Assembly: GCA_009786045.1 (NCBI GenBank)
Contig: WQTY01000156.1
Location: 1 to 5,747 of the forward strand
Source of the DNA: Pseudomonadota bacterium
GTDB taxonomy: Bacteria; Myxococcota_A; Bradymonadia; UBA4248
DNA: 5,747 bases
Direction of reading: 5' to 3'
Below are positions 1-4,949 of this stretch, piece by piece. Below the pieces are notes generated by a model. It made no database searches. It was not told the DNA's origin and saw nothing but the letters and a program-made list of their open reading frames with translations. Numbering within the stretch: position 1 is the stretch's first letter; every line of letters begins with the position of its first letter. The position numbers and the translations under genes are program-made.

Positions 1-78
1 CGACCGTCCCGGTCGCCCGCGCGACGCAGTCGCCAAGGCCGATAGCGGCGCAGGGGGCGCGGCCCCCTCCAAAAAATC
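1..78 (+). repeat. Intergenic hairpin repeat, copy 1 (most diverged)
   Basis: This gene-free stretch is packed with short inverted repeats. CGACCG/CGGTCG lies at 1-15 with a 3-nt loop, GCGAC/GTCGC at 21-33, GCCG/CGGC at 38-49, and AGGGGGC/GCCCCCT at 52-68. An A-run follows at 71-76. The block GCAGGGGGCGCGG (50-62) matches GCAGGGGGTGTGG in copies at 1920-1934 (minus strand) and 4911-4925 with only two transitions. The closing C-run plus A-run also matches those copies. It lies downstream of malQ. On the plus strand the hairpin is followed by A residues, and on the minus strand the T-run precedes the hairpin, so it is not a standard intrinsic terminator on either strand. The window starts here, so the left edge is unknown. 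Confidence 0.6.
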
Positions 79-87
79 GCCACACAT

Positions 88-115
88 GTAGAGACAAGGC
101 ATGCCTTGTCTCTAC
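88..115. repeat. 28-bp perfect palindrome overlapping the malQ stop codon
   Basis: The half-site GTAGAGACAAGGCA is followed at once by its exact reverse complement, giving 14 paired positions with no mismatch. The malQ stop codon (TAG, plus positions 112-114) lies inside the right arm. In the malQ transcript it would form a long stem at the very end of the coding region. A T-run follows 11 nt later on the minus strand (complement of 71-76), too far for a textbook terminator, so it may protect or weakly terminate the message. Palindromes beginning GTAGAGAC or GTAGGGGC are, as I recall, dispersed in several environmental bacterial genomes. That resemblance is from memory and not tested here. 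Confidence 0.85.
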
Positions 116-1635
116 TGTTTTTTCTGTTGCCAGGGCGCACGTCCATAGAGTTCGGTCAGTCCTCGCAGGCGCGATGCCGTCCAATCCGGCAGTTGGCGTT
201 CGAGCCGCCAGGTCCAGTTCCCCTCTGCGATGCCCGGTACGTTCATGCGTGCGTCAGAGCCAAGGCTGAGCAGATCCTGCGCACTGACGATGCAGAGCTG
301 CGCAACCGACGACTCGGCCGACTGTATGAGCTGCCAGGCGATTTCGTTGCCGTCGATGCTGAGGTATCGCCGCACGCGATCGCGCTGCGCTTCATCAAGC
401 GAAAGGTACCACCCGACCGTGGTATCATTGTCGTGGGTGCCGCAATAGACGACAGAATCCTGGCTGTGCATGTGCAGCGCATGGTGATCGTTTGCCTCGT
501 CGAGGGGAAAACCGAACTGCAGCACGCGCATGCCCGGAAAACCTGCACTGACGCGAAGCTTTTCGACTTCTGGCGTTACAATCCCCAGGTCTTCGGCCAC
601 GATTTCGAGATTCGGGAAGGCCTTGGCTACGGCATCGAAAAACGCCATCCCGGGCCCCTTGATCCACTGGCCGTTGATGGCAGTCTTTTCGGTCGCTGCC
701 ACACTCCAAAACGCCTCAAACCCGCGGAAATGGTCAATTCGAATGATATCCACCAACGCACTGAGGGACGTCAGGCGCTGAATCCACCACGCATAGTCTG
801 TCTTTGCCAGACGTTTCCAGTCATAAAGGGGATTGCCCCAAAGCTGGCCCTGGGGCGCAAAGTAATCGGGCGGCACGCCGGCCACTGCCCCGGAAAAGCC
901 CTGCGCATCAAGTTCGAAAATGTCGCGATGGCACCACACATCGACGGAATTATGGGATACGAAAATGGGCACATCCCCCATGATCTGAATCTTATGCTGA
1001 TGTGCCAGTGCACGCAGGCTTTGCCATTGCTTAAAAAAGAGAAACTGCGCGAATTTGCACCGTTCGATCGGTTTGGCGAGATCGGCTATGACCGATTGAA
1101 GTGCCCCGGAGTCCCTGTCGCGCAAACCCTCTGGCCAGGCCGTCCAAAGCGGGCCATAGGCCGTCTGCTGCAAAGAGTCGAAGAGCGCGAAATCATCCAG
1201 CCAATAGGCGAACTTCGTACAAAAGGCCACAAACTCGCCGCGGAGTGCCACATGTGCAGCTTCTTTGCCCGCCTTGAGCCTCGACAATGCCAGCGCCATC
1301 TTCTCCGATTTGTACTGGCGAGCCATGGCAAAATCTGCCACCGAACCGGCACCTGGAGAGGGCGCATCTGACAGGTCGCCGGCGTTTAGAATTTCGGCAA
1401 ATTCAGAACCACAGAGATCCTGCAAATCCACAAGGCTCGCGTTAAAAGCCATGGCTGACGTCGAATTGTATGGGCATCCCCCATCGTCGGTGGGCACAAG
1501 CGGAAGCATCTGCCAGACAACCTGGGCAGATTTCGATAAAAATTTGACAAATTCGCGGGCCGAACCACCAATCGAACCCACGCCCGCCAGACCCGGCAGG
1601 CTCGTGGGATGAAGAAGAATGCCACTTCTACGCAT
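112..1635 (-). CDS. malQ: 4-alpha-glucanotransferase (amylomaltase), GH77 family
   Basis: MalQ transfers alpha-1,4-glucan segments between maltodextrins in the cytoplasm, releasing glucose, and serves maltodextrin or glycogen turnover. The 507-residue product has the usual length of the bacterial short-form enzyme. It opens with the family signature RRSGILLHPTSLPG (residues 2-15) and a substrate-site segment CPYNSTSAMAFN (54-65). The catalytic residues are visible: nucleophile D301 in RIDHFRG, acid/base E348 in VAEDLG, and D402 in GTHDNDTT. The conserved loop GVPPDYFAPQGQLWGNP (253-269) is also intact. The start at 1635 has an AAGGA Shine-Dalgarno (minus strand, 1644-1648) with 8-nt spacing. 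The gene stands alone, divergent from 2037, and no glycogen or maltose genes are visible beside it. The TAG stop lies inside the palindrome at 88-115. No convincing promoter was found upstream. Confidence 0.96.
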   Translation of the reverse strand: MRRSGILLHPTSLPGLAGVGSIGGSAREFVKFLSKSAQVVWQMLPLVPTDDGGCPYNSTSAMAFNASLVDLQDLCGSEFAEILNAGDLSDAPSPGAGSVADFAMARQYKSEKMALALSRLKAGKEAAHVALRGEFVAFCTKFAYWLDDFALFDSLQQTAYGPLWTAWPEGLRDRDSGALQSVIADLAKPIERCKFAQFLFFKQWQSLRALAHQHKIQIMGDVPIFVSHNSVDVWCHRDIFELDAQGFSGAVAGVPPDYFAPQGQLWGNPLYDWKRLAKTDYAWWIQRLTSLSALVDIIRIDHFRGFEAFWSVAATEKTAINGQWIKGPGMAFFDAVAKAFPNLEIVAEDLGIVTPEVEKLRVSAGFPGMRVLQFGFPLDEANDHHALHMHSQDSVVYCGTHDNDTTVGWYLSLDEAQRDRVRRYLSIDGNEIAWQLIQSAESSVAQLCIVSAQDLLSLGSDARMNVPGIAEGNWTWRLERQLPDWTASRLRGLTELYGRAPWQQKKQ

Positions 1636-1832
1636 GTTGACTATCCTTAGAAACGAATGAAAAAACGAAAATCAATAAACTGCTTCCCCCCGCCAACCCT
1701 GCACAAAGGCCACACCACAAAACACACCTCGCCCGGCGAAATGCCATTGACGCCCCCACCGCGTCGCCATATTAACACAGATTGGCGCATCGTGCCACAA
1801 CGACCATGTGGGTTTCTGTAGGTTGTCGAGTT
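1636..1832. other. Divergent intergenic region upstream of malQ
   Basis: This stretch lies between the malQ start and the second repeat copy. It holds the malQ Shine-Dalgarno (complement of 1644-1648) and A-rich sequence just upstream of it (1650-1680). The malQ promoter should lie here on the minus strand. A TAATAT-like sequence is present (plus 1768-1775 region), but I found no -35 box at 16-18 bp, so I do not call a promoter. No coding region or RNA gene is recognisable. Confidence 0.5.
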
Positions 1833-1979
1833 CTTTTTTGGGGGGGAACCCTGTCCCCCTCTTTAGAGGGGGATGTCGGCATCTCCCTCAAAGAGGGAGT
1901 ATTTGCCGACAGGGGGAGTCCCCACACCCCCTGCTGGGATGTGCACAACTCTGTAAGGGCGTAGCGTGCTACACCCCTA
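1833..1979 (-). repeat. Intergenic hairpin repeat, copy 2 (inverted, with nested insert)
   Basis: Read on the minus strand, this copy begins with a degenerate inverted repeat (1954-1979, arms around GTAGC/GCTAC). It continues with GCAGGGGGTGTGGGG (complement of 1920-1934), identical over 15 nt to 4911-4925, and ends with GTTCCCCCCCAAAAAAG (complement of 1833-1849). Between the conserved ends lies an extra module with two strong hairpins. TGTCGGCA (1874-1881) pairs with TGCCGACA (1904-1911), enclosing CTCCCTC/GAGGGAG (1883-1899). A separate 9-bp stem TCCCCCTCT/AGAGGGGGA spans 1854-1873. CCCTGTC (1849-1855) can also pair with GACAGGG (1908-1914). The copy lies between divergent malQ and the gene at 2037. 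Confidence 0.75.
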
Positions 1980-2036
1980 TTGTAACGGGTTTTCATCTGC
2001 GAATGCCGGAGAATCTTAATTTAGGAGACCAAAGCC

Positions 2037-2447
2037 ATGGCATCTGAACGCAATCGGAAAAAGATCTGTGCCTTCATGGCAAGTATGTGTTTTGCGGCAT
2101 GGATGATCCCCTCACCGGCGATTGGCCAGCCTGAACCGGCACCCGAAACACCGCCACATGACGAAGCCGGCGATCCCCTCACGCGGCAGATGATCGACAT
2201 GGCAACAACACTCCTTGATGCTGCTCAGTCACACGAAGGCAACTGCCAGGCCATGGCCAAAGCCATGGCCGACATCCTCGACGCACACAAACCGCTCATG
2301 CGCCAGATCGAGGAAACCACCGAGCAGGCCGACGACGCACAGGCCATGACCATGCGGCGCCATGCCCAATCCATTGGCACAGCCCTCGCGGCCTGCTACA
2401 ATAACCCAGACATCGCCGCTCTCCTGCAGCGATATGCCCCGCGGTGA
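2037..2447 (+). CDS. Unrecognised small exported helical protein with two cysteines
   Basis: I do not recognise the family. The 136-residue product begins with a clear Sec-type signal peptide: a basic n-region (RNRKK, residues 5-9), a hydrophobic core (10-24), and a likely signal peptidase I site after A28-I29-G30. The mature part is about 106 residues. It starts with a Pro/Glu-rich linker (31-47) and then appears almost wholly helical. It has two cysteines, C70 (in EGNCQAMAKAM) and C120 (in LAACYNNPD), which could form one disulfide joining two helices in the periplasm. The start ATG at 2037 has a strong AGGAG (2023-2027) at 9-nt spacing, which decides the start. The gene stands alone; its stop is followed by a T-run but no good hairpin. 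The fold suggests a soluble helical hairpin or bundle. Any function would be guesswork. Confidence 0.82.
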   Translation: MASERNRKKICAFMASMCFAAWMIPSPAIGQPEPAPETPPHDEAGDPLTRQMIDMATTLLDAAQSHEGNCQAMAKAMADILDAHKPLMRQIEETTEQADDAQAMTMRRHAQSIGTALAACYNNPDIAALLQRYAPR

Positions 2448-2469
2448 GGTTTTTTATTGCCGAAATTTG

Positions 2470-2498
2470 TTGTCTTCTGCGTGCCAGGCTGCTAGAAT
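2470..2498 (+). promoter_or_regulatory. Sigma70-type promoter of the tandem tRNA-Thr genes
   Basis: A -35 box TTGTCT (2470-2475, 4 of 6 consensus) and a -10 box TAGAAT (2493-2498, 5 of 6) are separated by exactly 17 bp. Transcription would start near 2505, in a GC-rich stretch (TTCGCGTTCG) of the kind seen at stable-RNA promoters, about 35 nt before the first tRNA. No competing gene start lies downstream before the tRNAs. Confidence 0.75.
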
Positions 2499-2539
2499 AT
2501 TTCGCGTTCGCCGGAGCTATGTCCGCGAACACAGAGCGT

Positions 2540-2612
2540 GCCAGTGTAGCTCAGTTGGTAGAGCGGCGCATTCGTAATGCGCAGGTCATCGGTTCGAGTC
2601 CGATCCCTGGCT
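2540..2612 (+). tRNA. tRNA-Thr (anticodon CGT), copy 1
   Basis: The 73-nt sequence folds into a full cloverleaf. Parts in order are acceptor GCCAGTG, D-arm GCTC/GAGC, anticodon stem GCGCA/TGCGC with loop TTCGTAA, a 5-nt variable loop, T-arm ATCGG/CCGAT with loop TTCGAGT, and 3' acceptor CCCTGGC. The anticodon CGT (positions 34-36) reads the threonine codon ACG. The threonine identity elements G1-C72, C2-G71, G35 and U36 known from E. coli are all present. Position 73 is U, and the 3' CCA is not encoded. One acceptor pair, position 6 with 67, is a U-C mismatch. It would be transcribed from the promoter at 2470 together with the second copy. Confidence 0.96.
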
Positions 2613-2645
2613 TTTCTCGAAATATATCGCGTTTCGGCGCGGTTT

Positions 2646-2718
2646 GCCAGTGTAGCTCAGTTGGTAGAGCGGCGCATTCGTAATGCGCAGGTCATCGGTT
2701 CGAGTCCGATCCCTGGCT
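2646..2718 (+). tRNA. tRNA-Thr (anticodon CGT), copy 2, identical to copy 1
   Basis: All 73 nt equal copy 1, including the U6-C67 acceptor mismatch and the unencoded CCA. The identity extends one base upstream and two bases downstream (2539-2614 against 2645-2720). A 33-nt spacer separates the two genes. An intrinsic terminator begins 3 nt after the tRNA end. With the single promoter at 2470 the pair looks like a bicistronic tRNA transcript that is cut into two identical tRNAs. Confidence 0.96.
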
Positions 2719-2720
2719 TT

Positions 2721-2744
2721 GCTGACAGAAAAGTCAGCGTTTTT
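2721..2744 (+). terminator. Intrinsic terminator of the tRNA transcript
   Basis: GCTGAC (2721-2726) pairs perfectly with GTCAGC (2733-2738) across the 6-nt loop AGAAAA, followed at once by GTTTTT (2739-2744). This is a textbook Rho-independent terminator placed directly after the second tRNA. Confidence 0.92.
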
Positions 2745-3005
2745 AAATCCCCAATTCAGGACAGAGTCCGATGAAGAATTACCGCTAACCTGATTTGTCA
2801 TGTGAAAACGGCAGAGGTACACGCCCCAGCCTGTTTTCCTGTACGCGGAAATTTTTCTTTGTCTGATTTAACGATTCAGTAGCCGTCCACGGCATGCCCT
2901 CGTTTCGGAGTTGCAAGCCCAGGTGGTCTGCGCTTCTGCTCGCATACGAGGCATCATGTGGCTTCAATCGAAACTCTTCGCCCTCTACTCACAGGCAATG
3001 CGTCG
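2745..3005. other. Gene-free region before the ABC-F leader
   Basis: No recognisable gene or structured RNA is visible. Short open frames exist on both strands over the same bases, for example 2785-2967 minus and from 2867 plus, but neither has a convincing ribosome binding site nor a recognisable product. A promoter for the ABC-F gene must lie here or further right, unless transcription reads through the tRNA terminator. The best candidate is an extended -10-like TGATTTAAC at 2864-2872, which lacks a -35 box, so I do not call it. Confidence 0.45.
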
Positions 3006-3018
3006 TAGGGGCAGATAA
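2956..3018 (+). CDS. Possible 20-codon leader peptide upstream of the ABC-F gene
   Basis: A short ORF starts at ATG 2956, with GAGG at 2948-2951 (only 4-nt spacing), and encodes a 20-residue peptide ending in MRRRGR. Its TAA stop (3016-3018) falls in the loop of the GGGCAGA/TCTGCCC hairpin (3009-3027), and the downstream gene starts 107 nt later. Leader peptides controlling ribosome-targeted resistance genes, including several ABC-F genes, are known in Firmicutes. The Arg-X-Arg pattern near the C-terminus resembles the known macrolide-stalling motif. An ORF of this length is easily a chance event, and the assignment is inference only. Confidence 0.25.
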   Translation: MWLQSKLFALYSQAMRRRGR

Positions 3019-3117
3019 TCTCTGCCCGGCAGGGGGGGTGGGGACAACCACCCCGTTCACCACTTCGCGACGTCCACCCCTCCTTAAAAAGGGGGGCAGA
3101 GCTCCCCCACAAAAAAG
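3006..3117 (+). repeat. Intergenic hairpin repeat, copy 3, in the ABC-F leader
   Basis: In order, the copy holds GGGCAGA/TCTGCCC (3009-3027), then GCAGGGGGGGTGGGG (3029-3043), which matches 14 of 15 nt with copies 2 and 4. Next comes GGGGTGG/CCACCCC (3035-3054), then a CCCC-T-CCTT/AAGG-G-GGG stem (3078-3096, one G-U pair), and finally GGGGG/CCCCC (3092-3108) with ACAAAAAAG behind it. Over 26 aligned positions the right end (from 3092) differs from copy 4 (from 4922) at four. The A-run runs directly into the AAGG ribosome binding site of the ABC-F gene. Confidence 0.75.
3078..3108 (+). promoter_or_regulatory. Two mutually exclusive hairpins before the ABC-F start
   Basis: The G-run 3091-3096 can pair leftward with CCCCTCC (3078-3083 plus TT/AA pairs) or rightward with the C-run 3104-3108, but not both. 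The right-hand stem ends only 6 nt before the AAGG Shine-Dalgarno at 3115-3118. Such sharing is the geometry of an attenuator or translation switch, but it could equally be a by-product of the repeat's G and C runs. Confidence 0.3.
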
Positions 3118-3125
3118 GTACCTGT

Positions 3126-4625
3126 ATGGCTTTGATCAATATTTCCAATCTCAGTTTTGCCCACGACGGCGGGCAGACGATCTTTGATCGCGTCTCTCTG
3201 CAGCTCGACACCAGCTGGAAGCTCGGACTTATTGGCCGCAACGGACGCGGCAAAACCACTTTCCTCAAGCTGCTGCTTGGCGAGTATGCGTTTGGCGGAT
3301 CCATCCAGACGCCGGTCGCCATGGACTATTTCCCTTTCACTGTGACTGACCCTGACCGGAGCAGTGTTGACGTTGTCAAAAGCATCTGCGCGGATCTGGA
3401 AAAATGGCGCCTGGAGCGAGAAGCCGATTTGCTGGAACTCTCTTTGGAAACCCTTGCGCGCCCGTTCAGTACCCTGAGCGGCGGCGAGGCGACAAAGCTG
3501 TTGCTGGCGGCATTGTTCCTGCGAGGGGATAACTTTCTGCTGATTGACGAACCGACCAATCATCTGGATGCACGGGCACGGCAAGTGGTTGGAAAATATT
3601 TACGCGCCAAGAAGGGCTTTATCCTGGTTTCCCACGACCGCAGCCTGCTCGACAGCTGCATTGACCATGTCCTGTCCATCAACAGGGCGGACATCGAGTT
3701 GCAGCGCGGCAATTTCAGTTCCTGGCAAATGAATCGCGAACGGCAGAATCAGCGGGAACTGGCAGACAACGACAAACTGAAAAAAGAAATCGCAAGTCTG
3801 GAACAAAGTGCAAAACGCAGTGCCGACTGGTCGCGGGCAACTGAAAAAGGCAAATACGGCAACGGCCCGGTAGATCGCGGATTCATCGGCCATAAAGCTG
3901 CCAAAATGATGCAGCGCGCAAAAAGCGTGGAAACCAGACGCAACAAGGCCGTAGAGGAAAAGGCACTGCTCCTGCACAATCTGGAAAACGAGGCGCCGCT
4001 GTCGATGCGGCCTCTGAAATTCCACACCCGACGTCTGGCTGAGTGCAGCCACGTTTCGGTTGGATATGGCGATACTGTCGTTTTGCGCGAGATCTCCTTC
4101 ACCGTACTGAGCGGAGAACGGCTGGCGCTGCAAGGTAAAAATGGCAGCGGCAAATCTACCCTGCTAAAGTTGCTGGCCCGCAACCCTCTGCCTTTTCAGG
4201 GAAATCTTTATCTGCCACAAACTTTGCGCATTTCCTATGTCCCGCAGGATGCCTCGTTTTTACGCGGAAACCTGAAAGACTTCGCAAACACCCGGAACCT
4301 TGATGAAAGCCTGTTTCGGGCGGTGCTGCACCGGTTTGGCTTTGAGCGGAAACAGTTCGACACGGACATGGCCGATTTCAGTACCGGGCAGAAGAAAAAA
4401 GCACTGCTCGCCGCAAGCCTTTGCGAGGAAGCGCATCTGTATATCTGGGATGAACCGCTTAACGGCGTTGACATGGTCTCGCGCATCCAGATTGAAAATC
4501 TCATTCTGGAACATCAGCCCAGTATGGTCCTGGTAGAACATGACCAGATGTTTTTAGAGCGAGTTGCCACAAACATTTTGAACCTGGATGAAAGAGTAGA
4601 TGGTGCGCGCCCTTTTTGCCCGTAA
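3126..4625 (+). CDS. Lsa-type ABC-F ATPase, probable ribosomal protection protein
   Basis: ABC-F proteins have two ATPase domains and no membrane part; they bind the ribosomal E site. Lsa-type members displace lincosamides, pleuromutilins and streptogramin A from the peptidyl transferase centre. The 499-residue product matches that subfamily in length and motifs. Domain 1 has Walker A GRNGRGKT (37-44), signature LSGGE (117-121), Walker B FLLIDEP (137-143) and switch H170. The interdomain linker (about 190-305) is charged and helical, with the tip motif GFIGHKAAKMM (252-262). Domain 2 has Walker A GKNGSGKS (337-344), Q374, the degenerate signature FSTGQ (418-422), Walker B LYIWDEPLN (438-446) and H472. 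Both catalytic glutamates (E142, E443) are intact. The start at 3126 has AAGG at 7-nt spacing. Resistance is inferred from the family; a housekeeping translation role is the alternative. Confidence 0.93.
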   Translation: MALINISNLSFAHDGGQTIFDRVSLQLDTSWKLGLIGRNGRGKTTFLKLLLGEYAFGGSIQTPVAMDYFPFTVTDPDRSSVDVVKSICADLEKWRLEREADLLELSLETLARPFSTLSGGEATKLLLAALFLRGDNFLLIDEPTNHLDARARQVVGKYLRAKKGFILVSHDRSLLDSCIDHVLSINRADIELQRGNFSSWQMNRERQNQRELADNDKLKKEIASLEQSAKRSADWSRATEKGKYGNGPVDRGFIGHKAAKMMQRAKSVETRRNKAVEEKALLLHNLENEAPLSMRPLKFHTRRLAECSHVSVGYGDTVVLREISFTVLSGERLALQGKNGSGKSTLLKLLARNPLPFQGNLYLPQTLRISYVPQDASFLRGNLKDFANTRNLDESLFRAVLHRFGFERKQFDTDMADFSTGQKKKALLAASLCEEAHLYIWDEPLNGVDMVSRIQIENLILEHQPSMVLVEHDQMFLERVATNILNLDERVDGARPFCP

Positions 4626-4634
4626 ACGGGCAAA
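4615..4634. repeat. Inverted repeat over the ABC-F stop codon
   Basis: TTTGCCCG (4615-4622) pairs perfectly with CGGGCAAA (4627-4634) around TAAA, and the TAA stop (4623-4625) is in the loop. No T-run follows, so on its own it is not an intrinsic terminator. The last codons of the protein (FCP) are encoded by the left arm. Confidence 0.7.
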
Positions 4635-4645
4635 TACGGGCTGCG

Positions 4646-4679
4646 GCGGCGGCTATCCGCGAAGCGGATACGCCACCGC
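4646..4679. repeat. GC-rich hairpin downstream of the ABC-F gene
   Basis: TATCCGC/GCGGATA pair across a GAA loop (4654-4670). The stem continues outward with GC-rich pairs (4646-4652 with 4673-4679), interrupted by one mismatch and a small internal loop. A weak T-containing tail (TTCTTAT, 4680-4686) follows, so it may help to end ABC-F transcription, but the T-run is poor. The GAA loop is shared with the hairpin at 4896-4912. Confidence 0.55.
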
Positions 4680-4695
4680 TTCTTATGGGCGGAAA

Positions 4696-4713
4696 CTGCA
4701 GGGATCCCTCCAG
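4696..4713. repeat. 18-bp imperfect palindrome
   Basis: CTG-C-AGGGATCCCT-C-CAG is symmetrical except for one C-C pair on each side. It lies about 60 bp upstream of the possible promoter at 4774. It could be a protein-binding site, but nothing else supports that. Confidence 0.3.
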
Positions 4714-4773
4714 GATGAGGTTCCAGACTCTCAAAAGAGATATGCCTGCCAAAGATGCGAAAAAGGAATGCTA

Positions 4774-4782
4774 TGATATAAG
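4774..4782 (+). promoter_or_regulatory. Possible extended -10 promoter for the lipoprotein gene
   Basis: TGATATAAG fits the extended -10 pattern TGnTATAAT with one mismatch in the hexamer. No good -35 box is seen at 16-18 bp. Transcription from here would begin near 4789 and leave a leader of about 170 nt that contains repeat copy 4. Confidence 0.35.
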
Positions 4783-4895
4783 CCACAAATATCTTATAGC
4801 GTTTTCAGGTTAAGTGACACTGGCAGATAACCTTTCTCCTGTTCGTGAAGCAAGGCATGTTGCCAAAAACAATAACCCTTCGCCTTCACCCACAA

Positions 4896-4949
4896 GCGAT
4901 ACGAAGTATCGCAGGGGGTGTGGGGGAACGAGTTCCCCCACAAAAAAAA
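4896..4949 (+). repeat. Intergenic hairpin repeat, copy 4 (compact form)
   Basis: GCGATAC/GTATCGC form a perfect 7-bp stem with a GAA loop (4896-4912). GCAGGGGGTGTGGGG (4911-4925) follows, identical to copy 2 on the minus strand. TGGGGGAAC/GTTCCCCCA (4921-4940) form a perfect 9-bp stem with a GA loop, and an eight-A run ends the element (4942-4949). It has no insert between the conserved ends, so it may be the basic form of the family. It ends about a dozen bases before the lipoprotein ATG, and a weak AGG (4951-4953) lies just after the A-run. Confidence 0.8.

Noticed and set aside
106..1371. Long plus-strand open frame of 421 codons
   Set aside because: It lies antisense to malQ, which has all catalytic motifs. 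The frame has no recognisable domain or plausible ribosome binding site and reflects base composition of the opposite strand.
1780..1800. TGGCACG on the minus strand upstream of malQ as a sigma54 promoter
   Set aside because: The required TTGC element at the correct spacing is absent.
2029..2269. CCAAAGCCATGGC occurs at the gene start (2029-2041) and inside the gene (2257-2269), suggesting an internal start
   Set aside because: The internal copy has no Shine-Dalgarno, and the upstream start has both a strong one and a signal peptide. The match is probably chance from Ala/Met codons.
2445..2455. T-run just after the stop of the small exported protein gene as a terminator
   Set aside because: No stable GC-rich stem precedes the T-run, so a terminator is not supported.
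2764..2772. GAGTCCGAT, matching the T-arm of the tRNAs, as a possible attachment-site or tRNA remnant
   Set aside because: Only 9 nt match, the flanks do not, and no integrase is nearby.
2444..2822. Short open frames through the tRNA genes on both strands
   Set aside because: They encode translated tRNA sequence, including a duplicated peptide that simply mirrors the tandem tRNAs.
2785..2967. 60-codon minus-strand frame in the gap after the tRNAs
   Set aside because: There is no ribosome binding site or recognisable domain, and the plus strand is equally open over part of it. It may be a decayed gene or repeat, but I cannot support either.
1833..3117. Repeat copies as a CRISPR array
   Set aside because: Copies are hundreds of bases apart, differ in length and orientation, and have genes between them.
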